Part shown: one piece after another, positions 1 through 11,756 of the stretch
Position numbering within the stretch: the first letter of the stretch is position 1
How the letters are laid out: each line of letters opens with the position of its first letter
Assembly (NCBI GenBank): GCA_016110215.1
Contig: JADWQD010000006.1
Location: 1,550,001 to 1,614,000 of the forward strand
Length of the DNA stretch: 64,000 nt
DNA from: Capronia americana
Taxonomy: Eukaryota > Ascomycota > Eurotiomycetes > Chaetothyriales > Herpotrichiellaceae
Reading direction: 5' to 3'
Translations under genes and position numbers: made by a program
Notes under the pieces: model-generated
Told to the model about the DNA's origin: nothing
The model's input: only the letters and a program-made list of their open reading frames with translations
The model's database searches: none

Positions 1-504
1 GATGGGGATGGGGATGTGAAAGGACCAGTCAGGCTTTGTCTTCGTCTTTGTCTTTGTCTTCGTTTCCCCTTCTTCCCTCTTCGATTCGCTTTATTGTTAA
101 GACTACAGGGGACCACAGCTACATACACTTCTACACTACTCCAGTTTTTGCCTTCATATCAGAGCACTCCATCCTCAGGTCCTGACTCCGCTGCATTTGT
201 GTTTACTTTGGTCTAATGTAAGAAATTGGAAACGGGGAATTTAGTCTTCGAATGTGTAAGTACGAGTCCCCCCTCTCTTCTCTTCCCCTAGTCATGCCGC
301 TAATGCTACGAATGTTGCTACGTCGTCGCATCCTCTACAGAGACGTCTCGCATTTGGTCACTTCATCTTGCATTGTCGAGTACATACGTGGCACTGACGC
401 TGAGTATTGTAGTCCACAGCCGAAGGTGCAATGCAGGGCTTGGTTCACTGCCTGGACTATCCTATCCTATCCTATCGTGTCGTCTCGTGTCGTCTCTTCT
501 TTCC
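1..504. other. 3' flank of the DDB1-like gene, low complexity
   Basis: This stretch lies downstream of the stop codon of the minus-strand DDB1-like gene and is pyrimidine-rich. It has short imperfect repeats: gatggg units at the very start, gtcttt/gtcttc units near 41-62, and a run of pentamers followed by two cgtgtcgtct units at about 456-495. The only open frames are short and repeat-driven. I see no supportable gene; it is probably 3' UTR and spacer. Confidence 0.6.
456..495. repeat. short tandem repeats (tatcc)n and (cgtgtcgtct)2
   Basis: About four tatcc units are followed directly by two copies of cgtgtcgtct. They lie just beyond the stop codon at 505-507 of the DDB1-like gene, so they are probably in its 3' UTR. 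This is ordinary replication-slippage sequence. Confidence 0.7.
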
Positions 505-3500
505 CTAACATAATCGTTTCAACTCCTCTCCCCATCTCCTCACATCCTGGACAGTCACTTTTTCGCCATCAAGACCACCCTCTTTCAAGCACGCCTCCAG
601 ATCGTCGTCGCCTAACTGAATCAAAGCCTGCTCCAGCATCCCTCCATCCACGACACGAAACGGTTCGTCCTTTTCGCTCACCTCGGTCCTCCAGGCCCGG
701 TATTTGCTCCACGGCATGTATCCCGGCGCTTGCACTCTATTCGCCAGCACGGATTGCAGTGTCAGGAGGATGTGCAGGTACGGAGGGTTGATGGTGGCTA
801 GCATGTAGATACTGCCTTCTATTGTGGCGATGAATGCTCGCGGTGTAACGACCGGTCCTTCTCGGGGTAATTTCTTGATCTGTTCAGGGTCATTGGAGAC
901 TTTGGACCAGCTTTCCCGACTCTGTCGGGGTGCTGCTGAGAGGGCGACTATCTTGTTGACCACCTCGCCGAGGTGGAACTCTCCTGTCATCTCCAAGCGG
1001 CGGTTGTATCCTGATGGGCCAGTTCCGTCTTGAATCTGCCGGAGGGTGATCAGGTTGCCTTCCATATCTGCGACAACCCATTCATTTTCCATAATGGCCG
1101 CGGTCGCAGAAGACCAGAGGGTGGCAAAGTGGCGTGATATTTCTACCAGGCTGTAGCCAGTGGGAGAGTCCTTATCTTTGGAATCGACTTGTAGAATGGA
1201 CAGGGACTTCATCAGGTCAGCGACAGCAATGACGGCGGGACTGTCCGACGTCGCGGGCGTGATGGCCAGGGACAGAGGGTTCGTTGACGTGCGATATGCA
1301 GCTAGCTTTTGCAGTTTGAGCGAGTGGTCGCCCCGTGTTGAGAAGGGGACAAGGCCATAGAGGACGACCTACAAATATCAGCAAAGAGACTTCATGGGGG
1401 GCAAATGTGCACTCACCGTCTTGACCAAGCCGGCCACGATCTTACCATCGCACATGGCCAAGCTACGGCAAGCACCTTTGACCTCGATCGAGGTGACTTC
1501 CCTGAGCTTCTTCTCCTTGTTGGCTTCGTAGACCAGAATCCGTCCTTTGAGGATGTCTTCACCATGCTCGGCCTCTTCCAAGACACTCGTCCCCACAACG
1601 AACATCTCCCCATAAGCCCGGGAATCATCTTCGGTCTCGAAAGAGCCGGTGGCGACGATACACTCGACCAGTTCCTTGTCCTGCAGTTCGATCGAGTCCA
1701 GCTGTCGGAAGCTCACTTCGTCTGCAAGCTTGACAGAGCTCAACAAAACTTCGGCGCCATCTTGAATAGTTCGACTGACGCATCCCATGGCAAATACTCG
1801 AGCTTTGGGTTCATATGTCAGGCATCGCACGGTCTCGCGGATCGGGAGGGTGTGGAGTTGGACTGTCCTCTCCTTGCCAATTAAAGCCAGCTTCAGCTCT
1901 TTGGGTGTCGCGATCGCGATGGCGTCGGGATACGCCTCCGAGTTGAAACTGCAGACGCGAGACGCCGTGTCTGAATTGACCGCGGAATAGATGATCCGAC
2001 CCTCGGATGAGTAGATCAATGATGGCTGCTCACACGAAGCGAAGACGTTCGAAACGTTTGCGTGACTGTCCTTGGGTAATTGTTTGAAGAAAACGGGCTC
2101 TGTCCCTAGTAGCACCTTGTCTGTGCCTGTCAACGTGTTCTTGGTGGTGTCGAACGAGTACGAGACGACAGTGCCGTCGGCCATGGCAACCAATAAAGTC
2201 GGCGGGGAGTTGGGTACGAGGTTGGCGACTAATACCGATCTCGGGATATCCGTTCCAGGTGTGCCCAGAGACTCGGTTCGGAGCACTTCGAGGGTATCTA
2301 GGTCGAGAATCGCGAGAGACGCAGTCTGCCAGAACGACACAATGCACACGTTGCTCTGGGTATCTGGGACGGCCACACTCGAGATCTGCGAGTCGGCTGG
2401 GAATGCCTTTGAAATGGCAGGCCTGGCGTCGTTGGTCGCTGTGTGGAAGACGTGCAGCGTGTGGCCACCTTCCACGAGAACCAGATGGGCCGAGTTTGCG
2501 CTGGCTGCCGTCAACTTTGCTCCTGCGTCCGGTGGCTTCCATTCGAGCGTAAGCATACTTGACTCGAGGTCTGTTATCCTCAGCCCGGTCTCGTAAACTT
2601 GCATCAGCTTACGACCGGGGAGATTTGCGGCATATAGAGTTGGCTGTGACAATTCGAGATGATGGAAGTCATCCACCTCTTCGACTGACGCTTCGTGGTC
2701 GAACTTGAATATCCGCGTCTCATTGACGAACGAAACGAGTAGAGTATCTTGGACGTCGCCCTCGCCGGTCGAGCTCACTGCCCAAAGGTCGGTGATGTGG
2801 GCTATCTCCCCGATGGTGCCAATCTCTTCAAGACCGACGCCACTTCGCACACTTCGAATGGTTCCGTCCTGCCATGCGCCCGAAGCGGCCACTATCCTTG
2901 CCTGTCCAGATGAGAACTCAAAAGCGGCACCGCTCTGCGCGCCTCGACCCAGATCCATAATCGTGAAGTCGAGAATGGGCGCGATGTTAGGGAACGTTTG
3001 GACGATGCGGACGCCTTCCTCTTCGATGTGGACGACCTGCGAGTCGCCTGAATGCGAGCCGACAAAGACATAGCCTGCATCTAGATAGACCAAGCACGAC
3101 GCCTTTGAGGCCACTCCGACAGGGTCTAGTCGCCATGATGTAACGCCGGAAAAGCTGGTTTCGATCATCAAGAAGAAGAGCTTGCCGTAATCGTCCGCGA
3201 GGAGCCATCGGTGCTCGTCAACCTTAGTCCAGCATGTCCAAATGGTGGACTGATCATCCAGAGGCTGGATAATGACATTGGTGAGATCGCGGTCAACGTA
3301 TCGAATGGCATTGTCGCCCAGGATGAGGAAGCCACTGTAGGGCACCGAGACTGGAATCAGGTGGCTGACTCCCTTGTCGAGCTGTTCACCTTTCAGCTCA
3401 GCCACTCTTTCTAGTTCTGCTGATGCCTGCTCTCCACCGGCTCGATATTTCAGTTCCCGCAGCACCAACTGGGGGTTCTCCAGATTGTCTTCCCACAGGA

Positions 3501-4142
3501 TGGCAAGCTTAGGATTATCTTGGGAGTCGGGGTCGGTTTCCATGAAAGCGGATGATCGTGTCAACAGTTCCTCGATTCTGACCTGCACCGGCTCGCCTAA
3601 TGTCCCCGCCTGGGGCTTTGTATTGCTCTCTCTTTTCACCCGCTTATGGGAAGTCTGAACGAACGGCAGGACCGATACCACTCCATCGTACAGTTCGAGC
3701 GACATGAAGCGTCGCGTAGGATCGAGGTGGCATCTGTCCGCTTCCTGTGAGCTGCGTAGCGCTTTATCTGCGAGGTCGACATAGCTCTGCTCCGTCTGCA
3801 GCTGTCCGGTGGTTGCATTCCATGAACACGTGAAATACTGGTACCGATCGGTGCCGACAAAGAGGAGGTCGGTCTCGGAGGCGGCGGGCCGGATCTTTTC
3901 CAGGATCGTAACGTAGCCATAGACGGACTTGGTGTGCAAAAGAGTCAGGCCTTCGGGGCCTTGCTCGTAGAGGTGGAGTTGGCTCGCTCTCCTACATGAT
4001 CGGGTTAGAAACGCGACCCCGTGCAGAGTCTCTGAGGAGTTGCTCACGCGACAATGAGAGTGTCCACGCCCGGTTCGAGGAAGTTCAGCTTGATAGCAAG
4101 CCGGACGCCGCTCGGGGGATGGACGGCGCTGACATAGGACAT
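505..4142 (-). CDS. ddb1: DNA damage-binding protein 1 (DDB1) homologue
   Basis: Exons on the minus strand are 4142-4048, 3991-1417 and 1368-505, giving 1,177 residues; human DDB1 has 1,140. Introns of 56 and 48 bp have gtgagc/gtgagt donors and tag acceptors. The start codon at 4142 begins MSYVSAVHPP and has the favourable context caccATG. The N-terminal segment LHLYEQGPEGL matches the start of the DDB1 first beta-propeller. The C-terminal third carries the CPSF-A/DDB1 signature (KGRILVYEAN, EVKGACRSL, a VVLYGL strand), and the last residues resemble the DDB1 helical tail. By family knowledge DDB1 is the adaptor of CUL4 ubiquitin ligases, acting in UV-damage recognition and, in fungi, in heterochromatin and replication control. 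The related Rse1 and Cft1 share the fold but fit the N-terminus and length less well. Confidence 0.9.
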
Positions 4143-4677
4143 GGTGCCGGCGACGGTCCGCTGTCTCTATGGAGGGGGGAAAGCAGTCGCGGCTAACGGC
4201 GATTCGCTCAGCTGGAGTGGCATTTGCCTTCACTGCGAGACAATCATGTGCAATCGAGACGATTATGTGCAGCTTGGACGGTGACCGGGTGCAGAAAGGA
4301 AGATGAGAAAGGCGCTTTGAACAAATTATGCTGGGCCGATGGGCAGTTCATTAACTTGTCATTCCGTTCAATATGCAGCCGCCAGCCTCGCCGACAGTTG
4401 GAGACGAGATCCACGCGTAGGCGACGAGGCTCCACAAACACTCGCCTCCTCATGATTACAGAGTCGCAGTTATACCATGAAGGAGGCATTGTGCTGCAGC
4501 ATATGCTTGAATAATATTGTCACATTTGTGGTACAGAATCCTCTGGCAATCAATCTCCTATGCGCCGTGCTTGCTGCCTGTAGTTCTGTCGTCCTGACCA
4601 TGAAACCATGAGCATAGATCGTGTCCCTCCCATTGATCGTGCTGTACCGATACAATCGCCCAGTCTTCTCAATCAAA
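4143..4677. other. intergenic: DDB1 promoter / TFIIIC subunit 3' flank
   Basis: 535 bp separate two minus-strand genes in head-to-tail order. The part nearest 4142 should hold the DDB1-like promoter and the part nearest 4678 the 3' UTR of the TFIIIC gene. I found no TATA box, repeat or credible small gene. Confidence 0.55.
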
Positions 4678-7600
4678 CTACGCCGCCGCCGATCCAGCCT
4701 TGTCCATGCACAACCACCACCACGCCACTGTCTGATATCCCCTTGTCCTCTCATCCATCATCACAAACCCACCTTGTTGAGCCCATCCCAGGATCATCTC
4801 CACTTCCGCCGTCTCCAGCGCATTCCCAACCGCTTTGGAAACATCTCTTGCTGAAATCCCCGGCATCTGCGCTACCAAGCCCATCACCCCAGCCAGGAAA
4901 ATCTCCCACAGCAGCGTATTCAAATTCCCGTGGATGTCAACCCAAGGTGGAATTGCTCCTCTCTCCTCATCAGCCTCGCCCCTTGGGATGGGGATCCTTC
5001 TCGCATTGACCATCGGACTACCAAGGGCATATCCCCGCGTAGGGCGAAGTTCAACTCCAAATCCCAAGGCCTGCTTGTCCAATGCTCTCGTCCGATACCC
5101 CGCCCTCTCATGATCAAATCCGTACCTGGTGCGGGGCACGTCCTGGCCTGGCCTCGCCTCTACCTGTCCCTGGGCCAGGAGATTCAGCACCGCGAACATG
5201 TCAGCGGCCGGAGGCGCTTCCTCCTTCTCCAGAATGACCGTATTCCCTTCTGCGAAGGCCTTGTCCAGAACCTCACGCTTGAACTCGATTGCCCGATGGA
5301 GCATCTCCGGAGCCAGCCCGAGCGCCTCGAAGCGGCTGAGGAATCCTGGATGGGCTTCCCAGACGCGCATGCCGCTGGGGTCGGTGGAACCGACTTGGCG
5401 TTTCTGTGGTACTCGTTGTATAACCTTCGCATCTTCAAGGAGTTTCACCGCCTGGCCGAGAAGACGTTCGCAGTCCTTGGGAGTCGAGGATAGAGTGGAT
5501 AGCTTAGCGTGAGCCAGCAAGGGATTGAAGGTCGAGGAGGGGGAGAGGACTGCAGATAGAACCCATGATTTTGCAAGCTGAAGCTCTGGATTCTTGCCGA
5601 GTTCGGTCTCGAAATGCGGATGACACGGGAGGAGAGAAGTTTGGGTTAAAGACGTGTAGTCTATGCTGAAAACAGAGGATTTGGCGATTTCCTCGTTCGC
5701 TGGGGCGAAGGGCCGTGATGCGAAACTGTAGTGCCGCTTGGGTTTGTCAAATCTCAGGCCATAATCATTTAAGAAATCGTCACGCTTTTCTGGAAGTTTC
5801 ACCTCCGTAAACTCTGCAACATGCTTCAACCCAGCATCATCGAGGTTCTTCAGGGCCCATTCGACGACAGCGGGCCAATCTGTGGCCTCGACATCCTCCA
5901 GGTTGGCGGATGGAGCCTTGCCAGATTCCAGAGCCTCGATATACTTGCACTGGAACTCCTCAGAGAGCGCCTGGGTGTGTGCGCTGCGCTTGCTTGACAA
6001 GGTCTCCCAGCTAGACCTGATGAAGAGTTCTTTGCTCTTTGGGAATAGCTTCATAACCATCGGCCAGTTGATGGAGCTCTCGAGTCCGCCAGCGAGGGCG
6101 CGGACGACGACGACGGACACGACGATCCGTTTGATTCGGTCCTCTGACATGTTCTGGGTCCATCTCTCGCCTTTAGTGGCGCCCCGAGCTACAGTGGTAA
6201 AGGCTGGGGGAGCCTTGCGTCTTGGAGCACTGCTGCCGGCAGTTCTGGGTGCTTTCTTCAAAGCCTCAGGCGCTCTTCTGCGTCGCTTCGGTGCAGGTTC
6301 TAGCGCAGCATCCAATACAGGGTCGAAGAAAGCATTGTCCTCAATTATCTTTCGCTTAGGGACTCGACTAGTCCGTCGGGGCCCACGAGGAGGCTGACTA
6401 GGGTTGGGTGGCGGTGGAGGCGGCATTGTTTGCAAGGCCAAAGCATCCGCCCCAGCAATCTGGGAAGCTGCTTCAGGCGAGGCTTGTAAGGCATCCACGA
6501 ATGCTGGCCACGATTCATCAGGCGGATATGGACTTTGCAGTTCCCTACCATCCTGGTCGAAGTGGACAAGCGCTTCGAACCCAACCGCTGTCGGGATCTC
6601 CGCATCAGCGTAAAAAGCTTCTGGGATGGTGTGATTGATGAAGCCGTATCGAGACCTCGCTGCCGAAGCAGACTCTGGTTCGTGTTCCTCCCAAGCACGG
6701 ACACCCTCCACCTCACATGCAAAGCGTTCCCAATCTGGACCCAAACCTTCTGATACAAATTTCCCAAAGTCCAGTTTCAGACCAGGAAGCTGTAGAATGT
6801 CATCCAGTGACGAAGGGAAGTTCCTCCAGAGAAGGAGTTTACCGGGCAACTGGGATTCCACATTTCGTGCCCTTTTTCGACGGGTCTTCACCTGAAGGCC
6901 CTTCGATCTCCAAGGGTTTCGATGGGACGCATCGGACAGCAAAGCAGTGACGGGACATGCGGTCCGCCAGACATGGAGTTGATAAGCGGGATGTGAGCCA
7001 AGGGAAGCGACTTTCAGGGTAACGAAGCCTGTTGCAGCAGTCTCTGGCAGTGGCTGAAGTGGTGGCTTCAACGGACCTCCAGTGCGTGCATCACCCACCG
7101 GGACCATTCTTGTATTCGTTGCAGCGGATGAAGCTCTTCGTCGTCGCTTTGCTGGCCTCTCGTCGGTGTCAGACGAAGCTGCCCGCAGTCTTCTGGCTGC
7201 ACCCGCTTGAATCTCATCGTCGAGTTCTGTGTCCCTGTTTGGGGCATTCTTGTTGAAAAGAGGTGGACGGGATCCTTCGGCAACCCATTCAGGTGGGATG
7301 TAATCCACAGGGTGGGCGTCTTTGATAGCCTGCTTGACGTCCTCAACCAACTGAGACTCGGGGTGTATACTCGGCAGGAAGATCACCGAACTTCTAACCA
7401 TCGTGGAGGACTTGCCTCGAAAGCTGAATGTAACAGACCTCAATTTGCCCGACTCGCACAATGACTTGACCGCCGCTTTAATGGTCTTAAGCAAAGGTCT
7501 GTCCTCCTCTCCGGCTTCTTGCCACTGGGCGATCGAGATACGCCTCAAAGTAATATGATCGTTAGGGACAGCTCCAGCTGTCATCTTAACGAGCTCCATT

Positions 7601-10600
7601 ACGATCTTGCGACACATAGCATGGGCTTCGTTGTTACGTTTCTGTTTCGCGGGCGTACGTAACACCTCAGCCTCAGGCGGTTCGCTTGTGCCCTTCCGTT
7701 GTCCTGGCGTAGATTTCTTGGTTGGCGCCGCTGTAGGACGTCTACTACCCAAGAAATTGCTGTGACTCTGCACTGCTGCAGGCTCGTCCGGTAGTTGCAC
7801 TGGAAAAGAAGGACTCGGTGAAACAGCAGCTGCCACAACACCTGCCAAGGGTACAGGGTGGTCGTCGGGGACCTCCGTTCTGTCCGCAACCTGTACGGTG
7901 GTAGATCTTTCGGCAGACGTTGATCTTGTCTCGGAGGACAGGCGCATATTTCTAGCTTGCTTGGTCTCTAATATCTGGCTGGCCTTTTCTGTTGGTTTGC
8001 GCTTTCGAGATGATCTGACGGGCGATGTCTCGATGTTTGTGTCTTTCGGCGGGGTTGATGCCTCTGGAATGCTGTCCTTGTCGGGCGATGTCTCGATGCT
8101 TGGGTCTTTCGGCGGTGTAGATGCCTCTGGAATGCTGTCCTTGTCGGGCGATGTCTCGATGCTTGGGTCTTTCGGCGGAGTAGATGCCTCTGGAATGCTG
8201 TCCTTGTCGGGTACGCTTCCGTTGTGACCGTGGCTGATCCGGCTATGTTCGCTGGAAACAGTCTCAACCAAAGCGACAGCTGACGGAGCTCCTTTTGCAC
8301 CATCAGGATGCTGTTGTAGAAGACCTTGCTCCTCACCTGTTGAGATCCTCGTTGAATCGACTGGGACATCGTCGTGTATAGGCTTGTCGACTCCAAAAGA
8401 CGACCTCGTTGACTCCACCGGCTCCGCATAGAGGACGCCCAAAGGTGGGCCTTGCGTCTTCTGCTCAGGTGTTCCGCCAGACTTCGTCTCTACGTGAGGT
8501 TTCGGGTTGGATGATGGGCGTGGGGGGCGACGTGACTTGGCTGACAGGTTAGGGTAGTATCGCCGGTACGCAAAGCTGTGTGATGCGCTGGACGGCCAAC
8601 GCTGCCATGGATGAACCTCGTTTCTGTCAACGAAATCAAGCGAGGCAAGGCGTGGTGTTTTGACAATCATAACACGAGAAGGCTTTCCGAAGTTGTCCCA
8701 ACGCAAGCCGGTCGGGGACATATAGACACCTTCTGACGGACGATTAAGGATGTTTCTTGTCGACCTTATCCAGTCGTCGCTTATCTCGTCTGGGCTGAGA
8801 GGGACCGGCAACTTGGCATCGAGTGCTTTGACCAATGTCTGATCAAAGTCCGCAGGACGACCGGCGTAGAAGGCTCTAACAACTGGATCTCTCATGTTTC
8901 CCTTCTTCACAGTGTCCTCGGCATGACCGGCGCCCAGTCTAGCTTGCTTGAATTGCATACGCCAGAATTTCTCCGTACCGCGCATGTATTTGCGAGGACG
9001 TCCGAGAGGAACTTCACTATTGTCGTTTGTGGTTGTCCTTCGATTCGGCGGTTGGGATTTCGCTTTTGGACGGGGAGGCCGATCCGAGGTGCGAGGCAAG
9101 GCCGGCAGTTCATCGCGCATATCTAGCACAAGGGTTGTTCCACTCTTAGCAATGACTGGCTCTCCCCTTCGTGCGGCGACATCTCCAGCCCCGGCCGCCC
9201 GGACAAGACTTGAAAAGTTGGCCTCACCTCCCTTGACTTGGAGCGGGGGTGAGTTCTGCACGGGAAAGCCGAACTCATCGGGTTTAGATGTCTGTTCAGC
9301 TTCACCATCATCACGAGTGTCGGCCTCCCTTTGCCTCAAAGATTTTAGTGCCTGTTTTGAGCCTGGAATTGCCGAGAGGTCAATGCCTGTTTCTGCGGCC
9401 AGCTGCATGAACTCGTTCCATGAATAGTGGATCCATCTTGTAATCCCGTCCTCTGTGACGGCATGGCGGACAATAGCAAGATGTCGAAGATGTGGCGGTT
9501 GGACAACTAAGGACTCGCACGAGACGCGGTGTAGGAGGACTTCTAGTTGACGGCGCACAAAATCGCCTGTGATCGTATGGCGTGCACTCTGTCCTTATGG
9601 TCAGCGTCACTGCAAACAAAGAATGAATCAATGACATACGGAATTGGACAGGCCGTGTCTGCCGGCGGATTGCACAGCCTCGACCAGCATGTTAGACATC
9701 AAGCGATCGGGGTTCCATGCTGCGGTTTTAGGCGGCATTTGCAAATCTTCTTCATCCTCAGCAGCCGTCGGAGACTCTGCAGGACTGATGCCAGGGAGAC
9801 ATTCTAAGTTTCCACTCAATTCTTCGAGCGTCTGATCCAATGACAATTGCTCTGTGTTGAAGTTCTCCAAATCTTCTGGTTTGGCATGACGCAGAAGCTG
9901 CACAAATTGCCGCAAGTCGCCAGAGGTCGCAGATGGACCGACTGCTGTTCGAACGCGCTTGACCAGTTTGAGCTTCTCGAGCCTGCGTATGATCTTCTGA
10001 AGCACAGCCGACTTGGTCGGGGACTGGAGACTCAATTCCTCTGCTAGCCTGCTTTGAGGTATAAGACTTTGGCTCGCCAGGATGTCAAATATTCTTCGAA
10101 CAACGTGTCGTAGCATGGTACCGTAGCCCTGGGATGTGTCGCCGCCCACTGCATGGGGTCTTGCGAACTTTTTCAACGTAAGACGACTCGTACGAAGACC
10201 TCTGTAGAAGACGGTCTCCTTGATGATATAACCCTTGTTATGCAATGCATCTGTTCGCTTCGGTACAGAGCGCTTGTCTTGACCAGATAATCTGATCAGT
10301 TCTCCCTGAAGGATCCCATCGGATTTTGTCGCCGTGATGTGAGTCAGGAGCGCAAATTCCAGAGGCGCAACTCTTCTAGCATCTGGAGGGTGTCCGCATA
10401 TCGCCTGGTAGAGTCGTTCTTCTTTGAGACGGATACGCGGGCCTTCAGCGGCGCGTGTTCTCCTGTTCTTTGGTTTTTCCTCAACTGTTGCGCTGGCCTG
10501 GTGTGAACCACCTAGACCAGGCTCAGGCTCAGCTGGAGGTTGGCCACCTATAGCACTGTAATCGACATATCCGGGAAATTCTGACTCCACCTGAGCCAAG

Positions 10601-11009
10601 GGGGTCTTGTTGTAGCGTCCATTGTCCCCGATAGACACGTCTGGGTGTCGACCTAGCCATAACCAGACCTTTGAAAGGAGTGCTCGATCGACGGTGACGG
10701 GTCGGGCTGCGGTCGTTGGCTCCGAAGCCGAATCCGATCCAAGCTCTTCCGCTGAATCAGCATAGAAAGCAGAGATCGATATCGCAATATCATTAATAGT
10801 CCAGCCTAACCAGAGATGAGCGAGTTAGCCCTGTTGTGACTCGTCAGGGAAGAGATGCACGGCGGTGGGGCAAAGCCGCTCATGGTACCGAGGCCATCGG
10901 GATGCAAATCTGACTACGGGGTGAGGAATTGGTGAAGTGCTCTACCTTGGAATTGGGCTGCGATCTCGCCAACCAGGAATTCTATCAGAGAGTCGAGATT
11001 CTTTGCCAT
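4678..11009 (-). CDS. tfc3: TFIIIC B-block-binding subunit (Tfc3 / Sfc3 / tau138 family)
   Basis: Exons on the minus strand are 11009-10946, 10805-9640 and 9588-4678, giving 2,046 residues, with introns of 140 bp and 51 bp. The start MAKNLDSLIEF is the only in-frame ATG that makes sense. The first exons carry the conserved VWLWLGRHPDV segment, and residues about 170-237 form the TFIIIC B-block winged helix (ITATKSDGILQGELIRLSGQ followed by DKRSV). The middle (roughly residues 700-1000) is low-complexity, basic and proline/serine-rich and contains a perfect 21-residue triplication. The C-terminal half has conserved helical segments typical of fungal Tfc3. In the family, this subunit contacts the B box of tRNA genes and positions TFIIIB for RNA polymerase III. 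It is longer than yeast Tfc3 (1,160 residues), as in other filamentous fungi. Confidence 0.88.
8021..8209 (-). repeat. 63-bp tandem repeat, three copies, inside the TFIIIC subunit gene
   Basis: Three units at 8021-8083, 8084-8146 and 8147-8209 have an exact 63-bp period and near-identical sequence. Read on the minus strand they encode the 21-residue unit DKDSIPEASTPPKDPSIETS plus P; the last unit in protein order changes PS to TN. The repeat keeps the reading frame and sits in a disordered linker. Confidence 0.95.
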
Positions 11010-11756
11010 TGCTTCCGCTCCATTTCCGGTTCCAGCGAGAAGCAGTGGCTGCGGTGGGATCAGTTTGAGGAACAGTTCGAGTCCGAGCGAGGACTTTTTG
11101 ACACTAAGAGTCACGGAAGCTGGCGCTGTGGCCTTGGCAGCGGTCACGTTCACTTCACTTCTGATTGGTTGACAGTTCCGCCAGGGCAGGGCAGTCGACG
11201 CGGTCCCAGTAAAAGCAACGAAAAGACTCCTCAATTTCAATGGTCCACTGCGTCGTGGACTGACTGTTCTGGCGCTGTGTGAAGCGAAAAAGTCTAAGGT
11301 TAAGTCCGACTTGACCCAGCCAGCAAACTCTGGTCGGAACACGAATCGTCAAAGTGAAGTATTTGTTCTATGGTTGAGCCCTCTAAGAAGCGTCGTGGTT
11401 TGCTGGGGCCTTTCACCCAGCGTTGAGTGGACGTGCGTAGGTACAAGTCGAGAGCCTGTCTCTTCAATTTTCCGACCCTCATCATGCCTCAGATGCCCGT
11501 CTCTGCAACGGCGCTTGTTATCATCCGAAGCCACGCTTTTCCGCCGGCCGACTCCTCAATGCTCGAAAAGCAATAACGATTGAGAATAGCCAAAATTGCT
11601 AAGATCTGCCTTCCCTCCAGCTGTGCTTCGAAAGCAGGAGATCGACCAGATATGGCAAGAGAACAAGGTGATGTACAAGGCAGTCGAGGAGGAGCCTCGG
11701 ACACGGCAAATGCCGAGAGTGGCCGGTTTTAACCCGAATTCGACTATGCCAGGTTC
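11010..11756. other. intergenic: TFIIIC subunit promoter / eIF4B 3' flank
   Basis: 747 bp lie between two minus-strand genes. A reverse-orientation CCAAT box (ATTGG at 11164-11168) lies about 155 bp upstream of the TFIIIC start codon, a plausible Hap-complex site. Otherwise there are only short unsupported open frames. Confidence 0.5.
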
